Positions 22,726 through 33,958 of a stretch of 64,000 nt of DNA are shown here, in pieces. Below the pieces are notes generated by a model. That model had not been told where the DNA came from. It saw only the letters and a program-made list of their open reading frames with translations, and made no database searches. Origin of the DNA: Phytophthora quininea (taxonomy: Eukaryota > Oomycota > Peronosporomycetes > Peronosporales > Peronosporaceae); assembly GCA_011947345.1 (NCBI GenBank), contig JAAVTG010000246.1:1-64000 (forward strand), read 5' to 3'. Made by a program: the position numbers and the translations under genes. The first letter of the stretch is position 1; each line of letters begins with the position of its first letter.

Positions 22726-23602
22726 GCGGGCGCGAAGGGGTGGTGGTCGTCGAAGCGCTACGACCAGAGGATTAGAATGCGCGTGCTTGTCCATGGTGCG
22801 ATTAATGACCAGCGGTCGACAATCCTCTTAGACACAGGAGCGAACGCTAGCGTCATATCGCGAAGCTTCGCCAAGAAGATACGTCTGCGGTACCTTCGAA
22901 ACTACGGGCGATCGATAGATGTGCAGGGAATTGGTAAGGGCACAGTGCCAACGACTCATCGGTCTCAAGTGAAGGTCACGCTAGGATGGGAGCCAGTCTA
23001 CGAGTTTGACATGTGGGTTATGGACCACAATGCTAGAGTGGATATCGTTTTGGGAATGGATTTCATGGTCCCCGCGGGAATCCGCCTGGATTTATTCCAG
23101 TCTACGGCAAAGCTCCCGGGCGAAATGATGATTCCGTTAATCAAGTCCAAGAAGATGGAGGACAACCCCGTGGGTCGGCATCAAGTCACCGGTGGCCCTC
23201 GAGAACCTTTGCGCATCGACCGACGTGAGTGGGCGGAGATTCGCCTGAGAGGAATCATCCGCTAGCAGAAACACATGCACTGTGGGTCCGACGCACGACG
23301 AAAATCATCCCGCGAAGCTTCGTCTGAGCAATGTGAGCGAAGAGGCCGTCACGTGCCCGGCTCACATGACGTTTGTAGTATGGGTCCCGCATGGAGACCT
23401 ACTGCGAGACGAGGGATACGTAAGCACGACGTCAAGGAAGTATAGCGACTGGCAGATATTAGCGTACGAAGGCGTGAAGGACAAGGAACTGCTCCAGCGA
23501 GAGTACGATAACTACGCGCGATGGCTCGCTGCGCAACCTCCGGCCGTGTTTCGACCTGAGTACTCGGAGCCCACAGAGATACTGCGGCATCCAAGGGGAT
23601 AG
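22726..23602 (+). CDS. Gypsy aspartic protease (retropepsin) and linker
   Basis: A plus-strand frame with the retropepsin active site TILLDTGANASVISRSF, the second-strand element IDVQGIGKGTVP and VDIVLGMDFMVPAGI, the flap-to-C-terminal signature of gypsy proteases. A second frame from 23,282 continues as the linker found before RT in such elements (WLAAQPPAV near its end) and stops at 23,602. There is no RT after it. Its 5' side meets the truncated RT of the minus-strand block head to head at about 22,725. It processes the polyprotein in intact elements; here it is a fragment. Confidence 0.75.
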
Positions 23603-23811
23603 TGACTACGGAGACAGAACTTATGTTTTCGATCTGTGTGAATACACAGAACGATACAGAACGTTTGTGTAGCTTTAGAATAAAATATGCTTATTGGTAG
23701 TGCAGCGAAAAGGCGCGATAATGAAAGGGCGCGAAGGTTATTTGTAAAAATAACTTTCAGGGGGCTACCTGTTACAAGCAAATTTGCACAGCACCGCCCA
23801 AGAAGAATTAT
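23603..23811. other. Junction between gypsy beta and MULE 1
   Basis: An AT-rich junction. The likely left end of the MULE lies here, but I could not match a long terminal inverted repeat with the region after 27,932, so element ends are not set. Confidence 0.35.
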
Positions 23812-26800
23812 GCGAGGTAATCGCCGCAAGAAGCAGAAGATCTCTAGCGGTGTAGATGACCATGCCGCTGCGAGTGCTAGTCCTCATACAGAAGTACCGA
23901 TATCTGGCTCGAACGCCTCTCCACAAACGATTACTGTACCTGACTCTACGGCTCAAGAACCAGACGAGTTTCTCAAGAGAATGGCTCGAACTTTTACTTG
24001 TTGAGCAGGTTTTGAATCAGGCTTAGCGCAATTTTCTAACCAAACTCACCAATTATTTGTTCGTAAAACGTCGACTGACGTTCGCAAAAGAAATGTACAA
24101 ATTAAAAACGGTGGGCAGCAACAGCGTCTCATCGAAGCAAAATTATGAATTTGCTTCCAGAGAGCTTTGAATTTTACAATATCGGCTACCAATGTACGCA
24201 CGGACCCGTTCGAGCAACAAAAACTACAGGACAGCGCTTTCACAACTCGGTCAGAACCAACGATTGTCCCGTCAAAATAAGTGCAACGTTGACACGTTTA
24301 TTCAGCGGTCAGCATATCATAAAAGTTAGTGGCAGTGGATACAAACACAACCACAACGTAGGATCACACATATATCCTCACTATCCACAAGTTCGGCAAA
24401 TTTCCGATGAGGTTCTCCTAGATCGAGTCGAGTGCATGCGTCAAGCTGGGCCAAAGGCCAAAGGAGTATTGCTGTATTTACGAGAAAATTGTGGTACTTA
24501 TTTTTTGTGATGTTTGTTGAAAAATAACTCACAAATTTGTTATTTATTTTGTATGTCCCCAAACCAGATAAATCTCCAACCATCAAAGAGGTTCACAATT
24601 TATTGGCGCGGCTCCGGTCAAAAACAAACGCGCTGGAACAGATTCGGTTTGTGCAGAGGCAGTTCTACGAGACTTGTGCAATACCGACGTTGGCTCCATC
24701 GCGTCGTTGTATGTTGACGACCTCAAAGTGCTTCAGACTGTAGTATTTCAAACAAGAAAGATGCGTCGCCTTTTTGCGGCGTTTCCAGAGGTTTTAATGG
24801 TTGATACAACATTCAACACAAATCGGAATAGGTACAAATTATTCAGCTTCGTAGTGCACGACATTCACGGAAAGGTAATGCTTTTATATCTATTAGTGAT
24901 TACATTTTTAAACAAAACTAACTGAAGATTCTGTAGGGTCAATATGTACAGCATGCTTTGATGACATCAGAATCCAAAGCGTGCATGCCAGATGCAGTGG
25001 CGAGCTTCGTGCATTACAATCAAAATTGGCGCTCAATTAAAGCTATGATTACCGATAAAGACTCGAAAGAACGCGACGTGTTGGCCGCCGCATTTCCTAC
25101 AGCTCGACTACTTCTGTGCCAGTTCCACGTAATTTCTTACTTCGAGAAACAAGTGAGTACACTACCTTTACGTCCGTATTGTATACCGTTAATTGTGTAT
25201 GTACTGTCCAGGCAACAACCTTGTGCAAGGGGTGTCCGAAAGAGAAACAACGTCTGAAAGACCACATGGCATCTCTTGTTTATGCGAGCAGCAAACTGGA
25301 ATATGATCGTTGCAAAAACCTACTCCTGTTTCACCTTGGAGGCGATGTCAACCATCCTTTATATGATTATTTTCTGAGAAAGTGGGATTCTACCACTGAC
25401 GAATGGGTTTCGTACCAACGGAGCAATGTAGCTCACTTAGGGAACAATACTAATAACAGGTATGTCGATGCATACTTCTAGAGGTTTAATGGCTACCTGA
25501 ACTCACGTCATATCATGACTAGGATTGAATCCAAGTGGGCAAAGTTAAAATACGTTATTGAGCCCACGTTCGGTATGGAGGAATGCATTTCTACTCTGCT
25601 ATGCTTACAAGACATTTGTGAGGATGAGTACGAGGCGGAGCTCCTCAAAGTTGGTCAACGTCGATTTAAAACTGATGAAGATGGCGAAGAAATTCCTCGC
25701 GATGTGACGGACGAGCTGGCTCGGTTGGTGAATATGGTTAGCTCGCACGCATTTCGACTAGTTCACGTAAGTACACTGTTTTTTTCTTTTAGCTAGTGAA
25801 TACTTTCCTATCTGACGCTGTAACCCTTGCAAATAGGACGAAGTCAAGTTTGCGTATCGGAGGTCAACTTGCTATACCGTCTCTGTTCGAGATGGAGTTG
25901 TTGCCGAACTACTAAACTCGGAAGACAATCATATCTACAAGATATTCCTAGAGGTGCGGATTGGCGGTGAATCACGCAACTACTAAATTCGTACTAACAC
26001 TCTTGATGATGTAGAATTTTACATGCAGCTGCATTTTTGCAAGAACGCGCTTATTACCGTGCCGACATACAATTTATTACAGACGAATGACTGCTAGTTT
26101 TAACGTGCACGCCTTCGAGACGATTATACCATTCAAGTTCATAAATCCGCGATGGTGCCGCGCAACCGAATTGAACGATATTAGCGATGCAAAGCTCGCA
26201 GTTGACAACCCGGTGCGTATTATGGCCGCTACAAAACGAAACCCCCTCAATCTCCTAGAGCAAAATATTGCGAAGCCATGGATGTGATGAATGACCTAGC
26301 GGGAATTATGCAGGAAATGGGCATGGAGCGATTTAAGGAAACCCTTACTGCACTATCTGACTTTAGAAATGAAGCCGCGGCTGGAAGAGTGCCCAGATTT
26401 TACTATGATCCTGATTTAACCGGATCAAACAGGCTTCTCGCAGTAGAGACGGCTAATGTAAACGCGGAATCCCAATGGTGTGCATCGGAACGTACGCTGC
26501 AAGATTCGGAACATGCAATATCGCAAGAGCCGTCGACATCTCGTGATATTGCAATTTATAGGTCTAGTACAGACAACCAGGGCTCATTCACCTTGCTCCC
26601 CGCCACGAAGTTCATAGGAAAATCGAGGCGAAAACAGAAACGCGAATCCAGAGGTGAAACTTTAAACTCCATCAAAAAAGAGCGACGGACATGGCTCACG
26701 GCGCTGTCATGGGGAATTCCAAGCTGTCGGGTATTCATACCGTTCTGTCTCAATCGTACTCACTCGCTCTATGCGCTCCAGTGGTGAGAACATCGTTGAT

Positions 26801-27932
26801 ATGAGCTTTGTTTTGATGAAAATGTATCTAACCGGTTTTACAGTTCAATTCTGTGCGTACAGAGAAGCTCGATCCTCAGATATAGCAGTGATCGACGATG
26901 AAGAATTTGATGCGGACGATTTTGCGTTCGTCCTCGACAAGCACGGTGTCGACCAGTGCGTGAGAGCGATAAGGTCATTTCAGCAAAAGCACGCGTTGTT
27001 AATCCTCGACGTGGATAAGAGAGTTTGTCTTACTCTGGATACCAGACATGGAAAATTCACAGCTACGCAAATCGAGACAATGGTAAATTACTACGACGCC
27101 GTAGCAGCACTGAAAAAATCAAGAAAGCAATGGATTGGATCGACACTTTAGAAACAGCGACTCCACAAAATGTGCTACCCCAGCTCAGTGAATACGTCCA
27201 CAAACACGCGGTAAGTCATGTGTTCTTCGCTATTTACCTGCCAATTAATTTTATTTACGTGATGTCGGTCGGTGTTGCCAGAGACAACACGTTCAAGCGC
27301 TCAGATACTACAAAATCAAAAACACCCGTATTGAAGGCCATCCTGTCGAAGGCGTCAAGCTTTTGAAGTTTTGTGGAGACTCATGGCTTAATGACGAATG
27401 CATCCTGGCTGGCATGTTACATATCCACCGGCTAAACAAGTCTGTGGGGATCGTAAATCCTCTCTTTTCGCAATTGTCTGATCCAGAAGCACGTCGTAAA
27501 GTCGCCGCAAGTCTTGGCGCATTTGACGATGGAGCTGCTGTTGTTGCCGGCGTTATCCATGCAACCAAAGCCCACTGGACGGCATTCATCTATTACCGCG
27601 AAGGCGTCACTATAGAAGATGAAATTCGACCAACTTGCATTCTTTACGACAGTGGTTCGACAGCATATCAACAAACAAAGCTTCTGGTTCAAGAAACCAT
27701 CTCTCCAAGTGTACCTGCCGACATTGTCTTCATAGAAGACTCATTGCCGAAGTGCGCGGATGGCGTGAACTGTGGTGTTCTAGCACTTTTGTTCCTGGAG
27801 GTACACCTCTATAAAGCTCCGCGATGGGATCGAAAGGCATTTGAAAACCCTGCTTGGGATACAAACATGTACAAGTCGCTCAACTACTATCGGTTAAGAT
27901 TTCTCCTGAAAGCAATTGAAATGAGCGAATAG
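23812..27932 (+). mobile_element. MULE transposase gene with FAR1, SWIM and Ulp1-like protease domains
   Basis: A nearly intact Mutator-like gene. FAR1-like zinc-binding domain: about 24,070-24,365 (YNIGYQCTHGPVRATKT, NDCPVKISATL, YKHNHNVG). MULE DDE core: VLMVDTTFNTNRNRYKLF, then MITDKDSKERDVLAAAFP, LLLCQFHVISYFEK, NNTNNR and IESKWAKLK. SWIM zinc finger about 26,015-26,085 (CSCIF, PCRH). C-terminal C48 cysteine protease (27,285-27,932; DSWLNDECI, ATKAHWTAFIYY, CILYDSG, GVNCGVLALLFLE) with His, Asp and Cys in place. Canonical introns sit at 24,875-24,936, 25,153-25,211, 25,460-25,522, 25,767-25,836, 25,954-26,014 and 27,211-27,281, all frame-restoring. A one-base break occurs near 26,270 and another before 26,800. 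The Ulp1 domain probably acts on SUMO or a polyprotein; its role in MULEs is not settled. Confidence 0.8.
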
Positions 27933-28257
27933 AAATTCCATTCATACACAATGCGGTTGTTTGGTGCAGTTCTCAGCCACAGTCATGCAAGACTGATGCA
28001 AATTGCCAAATGGTAAGGTTCTGTGAGATTTTTGTCTGCAGCACAGATCCCTGCACATAATATTTCTCAACATTCTGTGCAAGTAGCCTGTGCCATCCAA
28101 GGGATGGTTCACGTCCACTCGGTCAGCGAGATTTATCCTGTGCAGAACAATGGGAACCGACTGAGGAAGCAGCAGATACGGCGGGCGGACCATCGCTAGT
28201 ATCACCACCGCCGTCGGAACCGTCGCACGAGGGTGAGGTAGAAGCTCACGAAGGATC
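27933..28257 (+). pseudogene. Short gypsy pol tail before LTR beta-2
   Basis: The plus strand ends in an acidic Pro/Ser/Glu-rich frame (EQWEPTEEAADTAGG, PPSEPSHEGEVEAHEG) that stops 27 bases inside the LTR. That is the arrangement of a pol C-terminus running into its own 3' LTR. Only about 50 codons are clear. The rest of the stretch up to the end of the MULE shows nothing. Confidence 0.35.
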
Positions 28258-29001
28258 TGAAGGGACCAAATTCGACCCTGCCTGAGCCGGTGTGTCCTTC
28301 GCCCACTGACTACGCTTACTGGCAATATACACGAGCGTAACAGGCATGAACTTTCGCCTGTACGTCCAAACACTCTCTCACGCACTCAAAACCCCATGGC
28401 ACCAGCAGACGAAGGTTGCCTAGTCCCGTGGACTCTCTTACGAGGGCGCCGGAGTATAACTCCGACTGGAAGTCACGTTGGAATGCGACTAGCACTCCAA
28501 ACACAAGGGCCCTTTCACCCAACACTCCCCTATTAATAGGGTCAAGCCAAAATACACTCTAACTCCTACTCTTCACTCTTGGCCTGACCAAACGAACACT
28601 CACTTCACGAAGATCCGTATTCGCTGGCAGGCATAACCCAACGCAAAGGGCAAGGTGCTTACCTAGGACGCTCGGCCGCTTGGGTAGTAAGGGGAAATAT
28701 CTGCTCTGTTTGTATCGCCCTCGCGGGCTCTTACTCTCTCTGAATCTACTCTTCCCGATGATTCTATACAAATATTAAATGAAATATGGTCGGTACTAGC
28801 AGGGCCACTCATTCAGCCTCGCGACCAGACGAACCTTCGGAGTAGTGACCACCTCGGTATAGTGACACACAGGGTAGCGACACCCTGAGGTTAACGAACC
28901 TTCGTCTAATCCTGCGATTGGCCCAAAGTGGCACCTTGATTCCGCCAATAGGAAAGGCGATAGTTGGCTGCCGCGATCCTTTGGAGAATCGCTACATCAC
29001 A
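28258..29001 (+). repeat. LTR of gypsy family beta, copy 2
   Basis: A 744-bp near-identical repeat of 14,381-15,123, same orientation, with the same TG...CA ends and the same three GAANNTTCG sites (28,348; 28,831; 28,896). It is followed by TGGCGCTCCCGGCC, which could be a primer site. It may be the 3' LTR of the element that begins at 14,381 (14.6 kb span, with a MULE inside), or the 5' LTR of the deleted material that follows. No matching target duplication was seen. Confidence 0.8.
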
Positions 29002-29294
29002 GTCATTACTGGCGCTCCCGGCCAGAACAACCCCCCTAACACACCCCTCAAGACAACCCCACCTGGATCCAGACGGTAGACCCAGATCTAGTAAACCATC
29101 CTCGACACAGGGTGAAGATTCCCGCGGCGTCAACTCTCCTACGTCTCACCAATACAGTTCTTCCTGATAGATCAAGCATCCTCGAAGCGCCTGAAGAGCA
29201 GATTCAACCCGCCGACGGGTACAGAAGGTGAACATAACTTCAGCATCCCCGCGGATATCGGAGTACACCCTCCGTTAGTCGGTGTCTGGGCGCA

Positions 29295-29665
29295 GTGGAA
29301 GCGGATTTGGTAAATCCCGCTACACCACATGTTCTCGACAGAGAAGAAGACGATGGCATGCGCGTTGCGGAGAAGCTGCTGGCTAAACGCCAAATCAACC
29401 GAAAACGGAATATCTCGTGCAGTGGCTTGGCGAGCCGCTGTCCGAGTCTACGTGGGAATTGGAGAAGAGCCGCAAGCACGCCGTCCGTTGTCGTCGCCTA
29501 GTCAAAGAGCTGCGGGAACAGCAACGGGCCAAGCGCACAATATCGCGGGAAGATTGTCAGCTACTGTCGACGGACGCCAACCCACGAAGCCACGCAGGAA
29601 AGCAACAGCCCGTGGCGTCAACTCGCAGTGCACAAAAGGCTATGAAAGCACCTCAACAACAGTAA
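29295..29665 (+). pseudogene. Gypsy integrase C-terminal chromodomain fragment
   Basis: After DREEDDGMRVAEKLLAKRQI the reading shifts by one base to a frame with LVQWLGEPLSESTWELE and KELREQQRAKR, a chromodomain of the kind found at the end of chromovirus integrases. It stops at 29,665. The rest of integrase is missing; 29,002-29,294 has no recognisable domain. It probably is what is left of a deleted gypsy body after LTR beta-2. Confidence 0.6.
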
Positions 29666-29845
29666 TCTCCAGCAGCAAGGAGTATCAGTGCGTGAACACG
29701 GTGTAGTCACCTAGAGCGAGGTACGAGGGCCTTCATAGCAACTAAATATATTCACTCTGCATTTTGCCCTCACCAACACAAGCGCATCAACAACCAAGCT
29801 TCAGTACCTCAACAACCTCACCAACTGACACCTCTTCCATACCTT

Positions 29846-32430
29846 TTGCGCACCCGTCGATTCGCAGAAGTCAACAACTACGCTCACGACCATGACCAGG
29901 GGCTGTACAGTGTTTTGAGCGACTGGAGCAATCTGAGCGACGCCAGAACAAGGAGCGTGGACCCAAAGACAAGCAGACGCAAGGCCGCACAACTGGGGAA
30001 ACGCCAACAACAACAACAACAAAAGAACAACAAAACGAAGGACGGTCCTGGTGGAAACAAAGGTCAGCAGCAGTCGCAGCAGAATAACAATCAAAACACA
30101 AGAGCAACAAATGGTGCAAGTTGCGCAAGACCAGCTCGAATAGCGATAGCGACTGTTTTTACCCAGCAAAAGAATGCCTAGAAGACCAATGACAACGCAC
30201 CCGTGGTGTCATAGAAATCTGAAGAGGCCAAGCTCCTGCAGACTCAGATGGAAGACTCTTTCTCTGAGTACGAGTTCAGTGAGAACAGTAAAACTAAGGT
30301 CATCAATAGCACCTTAAGAGCCAAGTCAGCTATTGCGCCCAATGCGCCTACGCTTCTGAGTGTCGGGAACGATGGAAACTCAAGTAGCCTTAGTGAATAC
30401 TGGCTGCGGGAAGAGCTACATCAACGATAAGTTGCTTAACGTGAATCAGTCCCTTGGAGTGGACATGACGCCAAGCAACACGGAGGTTGAACAAGTTGAG
30501 GGGTACGTTCGAGCATCAGAAGCGAGCACGGTGAAGTTTCGTTTTCTGGATTTGAATTACAGCTATCGTATGTTCGAAGTCATCCGCAACACAAAGGACG
30601 AGATGGCCACCTGACGTGGCATCTGAAGTGCACTTGGAATACTTGTGAACTTCCGCGATAGAATCATCGAGTGGAACGGCAACACCATGCAAATGAATAC
30701 CAGATCGATGACGGGTTTAGTGGAGCTGCATCCAGAGCCAGAAGTCGAAGCCGAACTCAAAGACATTAACGACACCTTCGCCAATCCCACAGAAATGGTC
30801 AGCGATGCGAACATTGATGAAGAAACATATAGGCAGGTGCTGGAAATACTGGAGGAGTTTGAACAACTTTACGACGACCACTTGGGACGGATGAAGCTGA
30901 CAGACTACGTGCTACTAAATGTGAACAACTATTGTCAACCTTCCGCAACCCAACGAGACGAAAGGCGTGATCAAAGGGATGGAGCCGCACGAGAAGCAGC
31001 GCATGACACACCAGTTGATGCAACCAGCATCAACAGCGCAGACCGCATTCAGAGCTCCAGCACAGCCGATAATAGTACCCCAACGTACAGGAGATCTATC
31101 GAATCACTTCACCATACGAGTTCGCGGCCAAGAAAGTTACGAAGATCCATCAGACGCCGGCGAGCATCACCATGGCCATAATCAATGGCATCATGGACAC
31201 AAAGACTTACTGTTTATATGACGATGTAGTTCATAGAGCGAGGCCCTAGGCGAGAAACAAACGTAGTAAAAGCAAACCAAAAATGAAGCACAACTTAATT
31301 TGCCCTCAAGAAGACAAGCACGACAACAACTACTACATCAACCGCTACAACAACTATTATTCCAACAATCACCGTCTACTAGCAACTCCAACACCCCGCA
31401 AGCAGCGTCCACCGTCGAATTCACGCCGAAGTCGACTACTATACTCCTGTACAAGCACGACCGCACAGCATCCCCAAGGCAATGGAGAAAGTGGCGATGG
31501 AGGAAATTCAACGGCTCATATAAAACGATGTGATTGAGCAGAATTTGGATAGTGAGTGGACCTCGCTAGCCTTCTTTCTAACCAAACCGGACGGACGGCT
31601 CCGTCTGTAGTCAGGCTTCCGAGAGCATGCGAAGCCGCACGGCAGACCACAAGCCCACGGCAAGCTGCCGCCATTGACCTTACACGTGGTGGATCCTTTT
31701 GACGTGATTCACGCGGACACCACCAGACCATGTGAACCCAAAGGACAGTTTGTCTTGACAATCATCGACGAAGCGACACAATGGCTCGAAGTCGCAATCC
31801 GATAAAAGTGCACAAAACTTTGATGCTACCCGGTTGTGTCGCTACCCGCGTCCGAAGCAGGTCATTTTCGACCGCAGGAATGAGTTCAACAACAGTGAGT
31901 TTTGCAAAATACTATTAAGCTACGCTAGCATGGGCAAGCCACTTTTGGTGAAGAATCCGCAGGCTAAAGCCATCTGCGAGAGAGTGCACTTGGTGCTCAA
32001 CAACTGTATGCGCTGTTACCAAGGACAAGATTGGTGGAAGATCGTGCAGTACGCAGCATTTTCTGTTCGTCGCAGCTACCATATCATCTTAGAAATAATG
32101 CCAGCACATCTCATATTGGGCCAGGATCTGATGACGCGTCAACTCCATGAAGCGAGCTATTGCTATTTGACCAAGCGCCAATTCGACGCCATCTTGCGTG
32201 AAAATGATTGTGAAAATGCACTACGACTCCGATACTTTTATCATGCTGGAGACCACTTGATGGTGCGCGTTCCAGCCAAAGATCGCAAGAACCAGCAATG
32301 CGAATTCGCCGAGGCCCCATTTGCGATTACGGATGTTCACGATAACGGCGCTGTGACACTCGACTATGGAGTGGCGAAGGAACGAGTGAACATACGCAGA
32401 CTTTTCCTTGCTGAGCATGGGGCCGAGTGA
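29846..32430 (+). mobile_element. Gypsy element delta with internal deletion of RT/RNase H
   Basis: A plus-strand remnant. The gag end at 29,846-30,181 has a Gln/Asn-rich tract (CAA repeats, 30,003-30,025) and a Cys/His cluster in an adjacent frame. The protease lies at 30,372-30,614, but reads ALVNTGCGKSYIN, with Asn where the catalytic Asp is expected. A linker at 30,645-30,930 (NFRDRIIEWNG, YDDHLGRMKLTDYVLL) is followed by the RT N-terminus at 31,465-31,625 (SLAFFLTKPDGRLRL). At about 31,630 it jumps straight to integrase: FDVIHADTTRPC, FVLTIIDEATQWLE, then VIFDRRNEF and VKNPQAKAICERVH, with a C-terminal domain stopping at 32,430. The bulk of RT and all RNase H are gone. Several stops. Dead element; LTRs not found. 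Confidence 0.7.
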
Positions 32431-32732
32431 CATACCACGCGTGCCTGATGCGTCGTTGCTCATGGTTGATACCATTGTCGGGATTCGGCTACGCTGATGC
32501 TTTGGACTAATGTCAGTTGGAACCACGACTTCATATATAACTTGTCTCTAGTTAAACTAACCTTGTGCCTGAGTAGCAGGCCGAGGAGTCAATCTTGCTT
32601 CGTCTTTTGCCAAGATGAACACAACCAGCTTGAACCTCACTGCTGAGCCAAAGGCCAAGACAGCTTCGGAAGATCCTGCTGCGTGCCAAGGGTTATCACT
32701 AGCACTGCTGCAAGCTTGATCTTTCACGGTGA
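32431..32732. other. No gene recognised upstream of H4-like sequence
   Basis: Contains an ATG frame (MNTTSLNLTAEPKAKTASED, from about 32,614) that ends near 32,720 and is followed, in other frames, by sequence continuous with the histone-like segment. It could be the start of that broken gene. Nothing else seen. Confidence 0.35.
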
Positions 32733-32936
32733 CATATTCACGGCATTTCCAGAGGTACTATTCGCCGACCTGCTCATTGTGCCGGTGTCATTCGAATGCC
32801 TGGTTTGGTGTGTGAGGAGATTCGCGAAGTGCTCAAAGTATTCGTCCCCAACCTCGTGCGCGATGCAGTCGTTTACACCGAGCATGCCAATGGGAAAACT
32901 GCTATCATGATGGATATCTACGCTCTCGAGCGTTAA
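32733..32936 (+). pseudogene. Histone H4-like sequence, degenerate
   Basis: In one plus-strand frame: IHGISRGTIRRPAHCAG, VIRMPGLVCEEIREVLKVF, NLVRDAVVYTEHANGKTA, then a shortened MMDIYALER and a stop. This follows the histone H4 fold from the first helix through the C-terminal helix, at roughly half to two-thirds identity by eye to the almost invariant H4. The last residues after the stop still resemble the H4 tail (GCTLSGLD). The basic N-terminal tail is not in frame, and the usual R/K-rich stretch is replaced. H4 tolerates few changes, so this is either a pseudogene or a very divergent variant. No introns are needed. Confidence 0.7.
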
Positions 32937-33958
32937 GGATGCACCCTCTCCGGATTGGATCAATAGGCAGACATCGTCAACCAATACAAACAATTTCAAC
33001 TTTTGCATGATCGCAGGCAGACTAACACGCTTAACACAGACTGGTCAAAAGATAAGCTGTAGGAAAATCTGAGCAAATTATTACTTTTCCAACATTGTCT
33101 CAGCGGGGTGCAGCTTGGTCTTAATCGTCAACATGAGCCACTTCATCGATACTTACACGGTACTCACTTTCTCCTTATCTTCGTACATGTATATAGGAGC
33201 TGCAGTTCTTACGAACTGTGACTTCCCTCCCACCGCCAGCGGTTTCGTTTGATAATGTCATTTCAAGTACACTAACCACAGCAATTAGTAACTCTAATTT
33301 GTGTTGGGCTGGAAAGACAGAAAAACTAATACTATTTGTCGTAGAGCGGCAGAGTACAACAAATCCAGTTCATCCACTCACGAACATTCTCCAAGCCTCG
33401 CACGAGCTCTTCAACTGCCTTTGTCGTACACTATGCAATTTGCCTGTGACCCAGGCTCTCGTGCTCCTACAACATCGCCTTCTGCGTCTGTGCATCAACT
33501 GGCTATGGAAAACAGCAGACACCCGTACCGTATTGTTGCCGCAATGGAGCGGGTTAGATGCTTAGCCGACAGCCAGCAGCGAAACTTGCACAGGGTCGAC
33601 GACACCGACGCTGACGGGTTGTGTGTCCCTAAAGCCACTTCAACTCAAGTTGTGACAGTCGTGCAAGATGAAGAACCAAGAGCTCGGGGAAAGTGGGAGC
33701 GACAGGTTTAACATGTCGTGGCAAAGTATGAGCGCGTTGCTGTTGGTAAGTGGATGATTACAGTGGAAATCAACAGCTCGCGCTGTCTTTTAGGCGCACA
33801 ATTGATGCCTTTCCTGGTTGTTTTCGGATAGCATCGGCTTCAGAAAACCACATGAAAGCTTCGCGCTGGTAGGATAACCGGGAGCAGCTTTTAGCAGCAT
33901 GTGCTGAACCAACAAGTCGCATGTCGGTCCCCCTACTAATGGGTACCTGCATTAAACG
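32937..33958. other. Uncharacterised stretch with one 136-codon frame
   Basis: A plus-strand frame at 33,301-33,711 encodes a Ser/Thr- and Arg-rich protein (MENSRHPYRIVAAMERVRC, VVTVVQDEEPRARGKWERQ) with no recognised domain. The remaining bases, including 33,712-33,958, show nothing I can support. It may be the outer part of the piggyBac-like element that starts at 33,959. Confidence 0.3.

Noticed and set aside
23680..28050. Terminal inverted repeats of MULE 1 (AGCAAATTTGC near 23,778 against GCAAATTGCC near 27,999)
   Set aside because: The match is short and imperfect and no 9-bp duplication was found.
30003..30025. CAA microsatellite as a regulatory repeat
   Set aside because: It lies in a Gln/Asn-rich gag frame and is simply coding low complexity.
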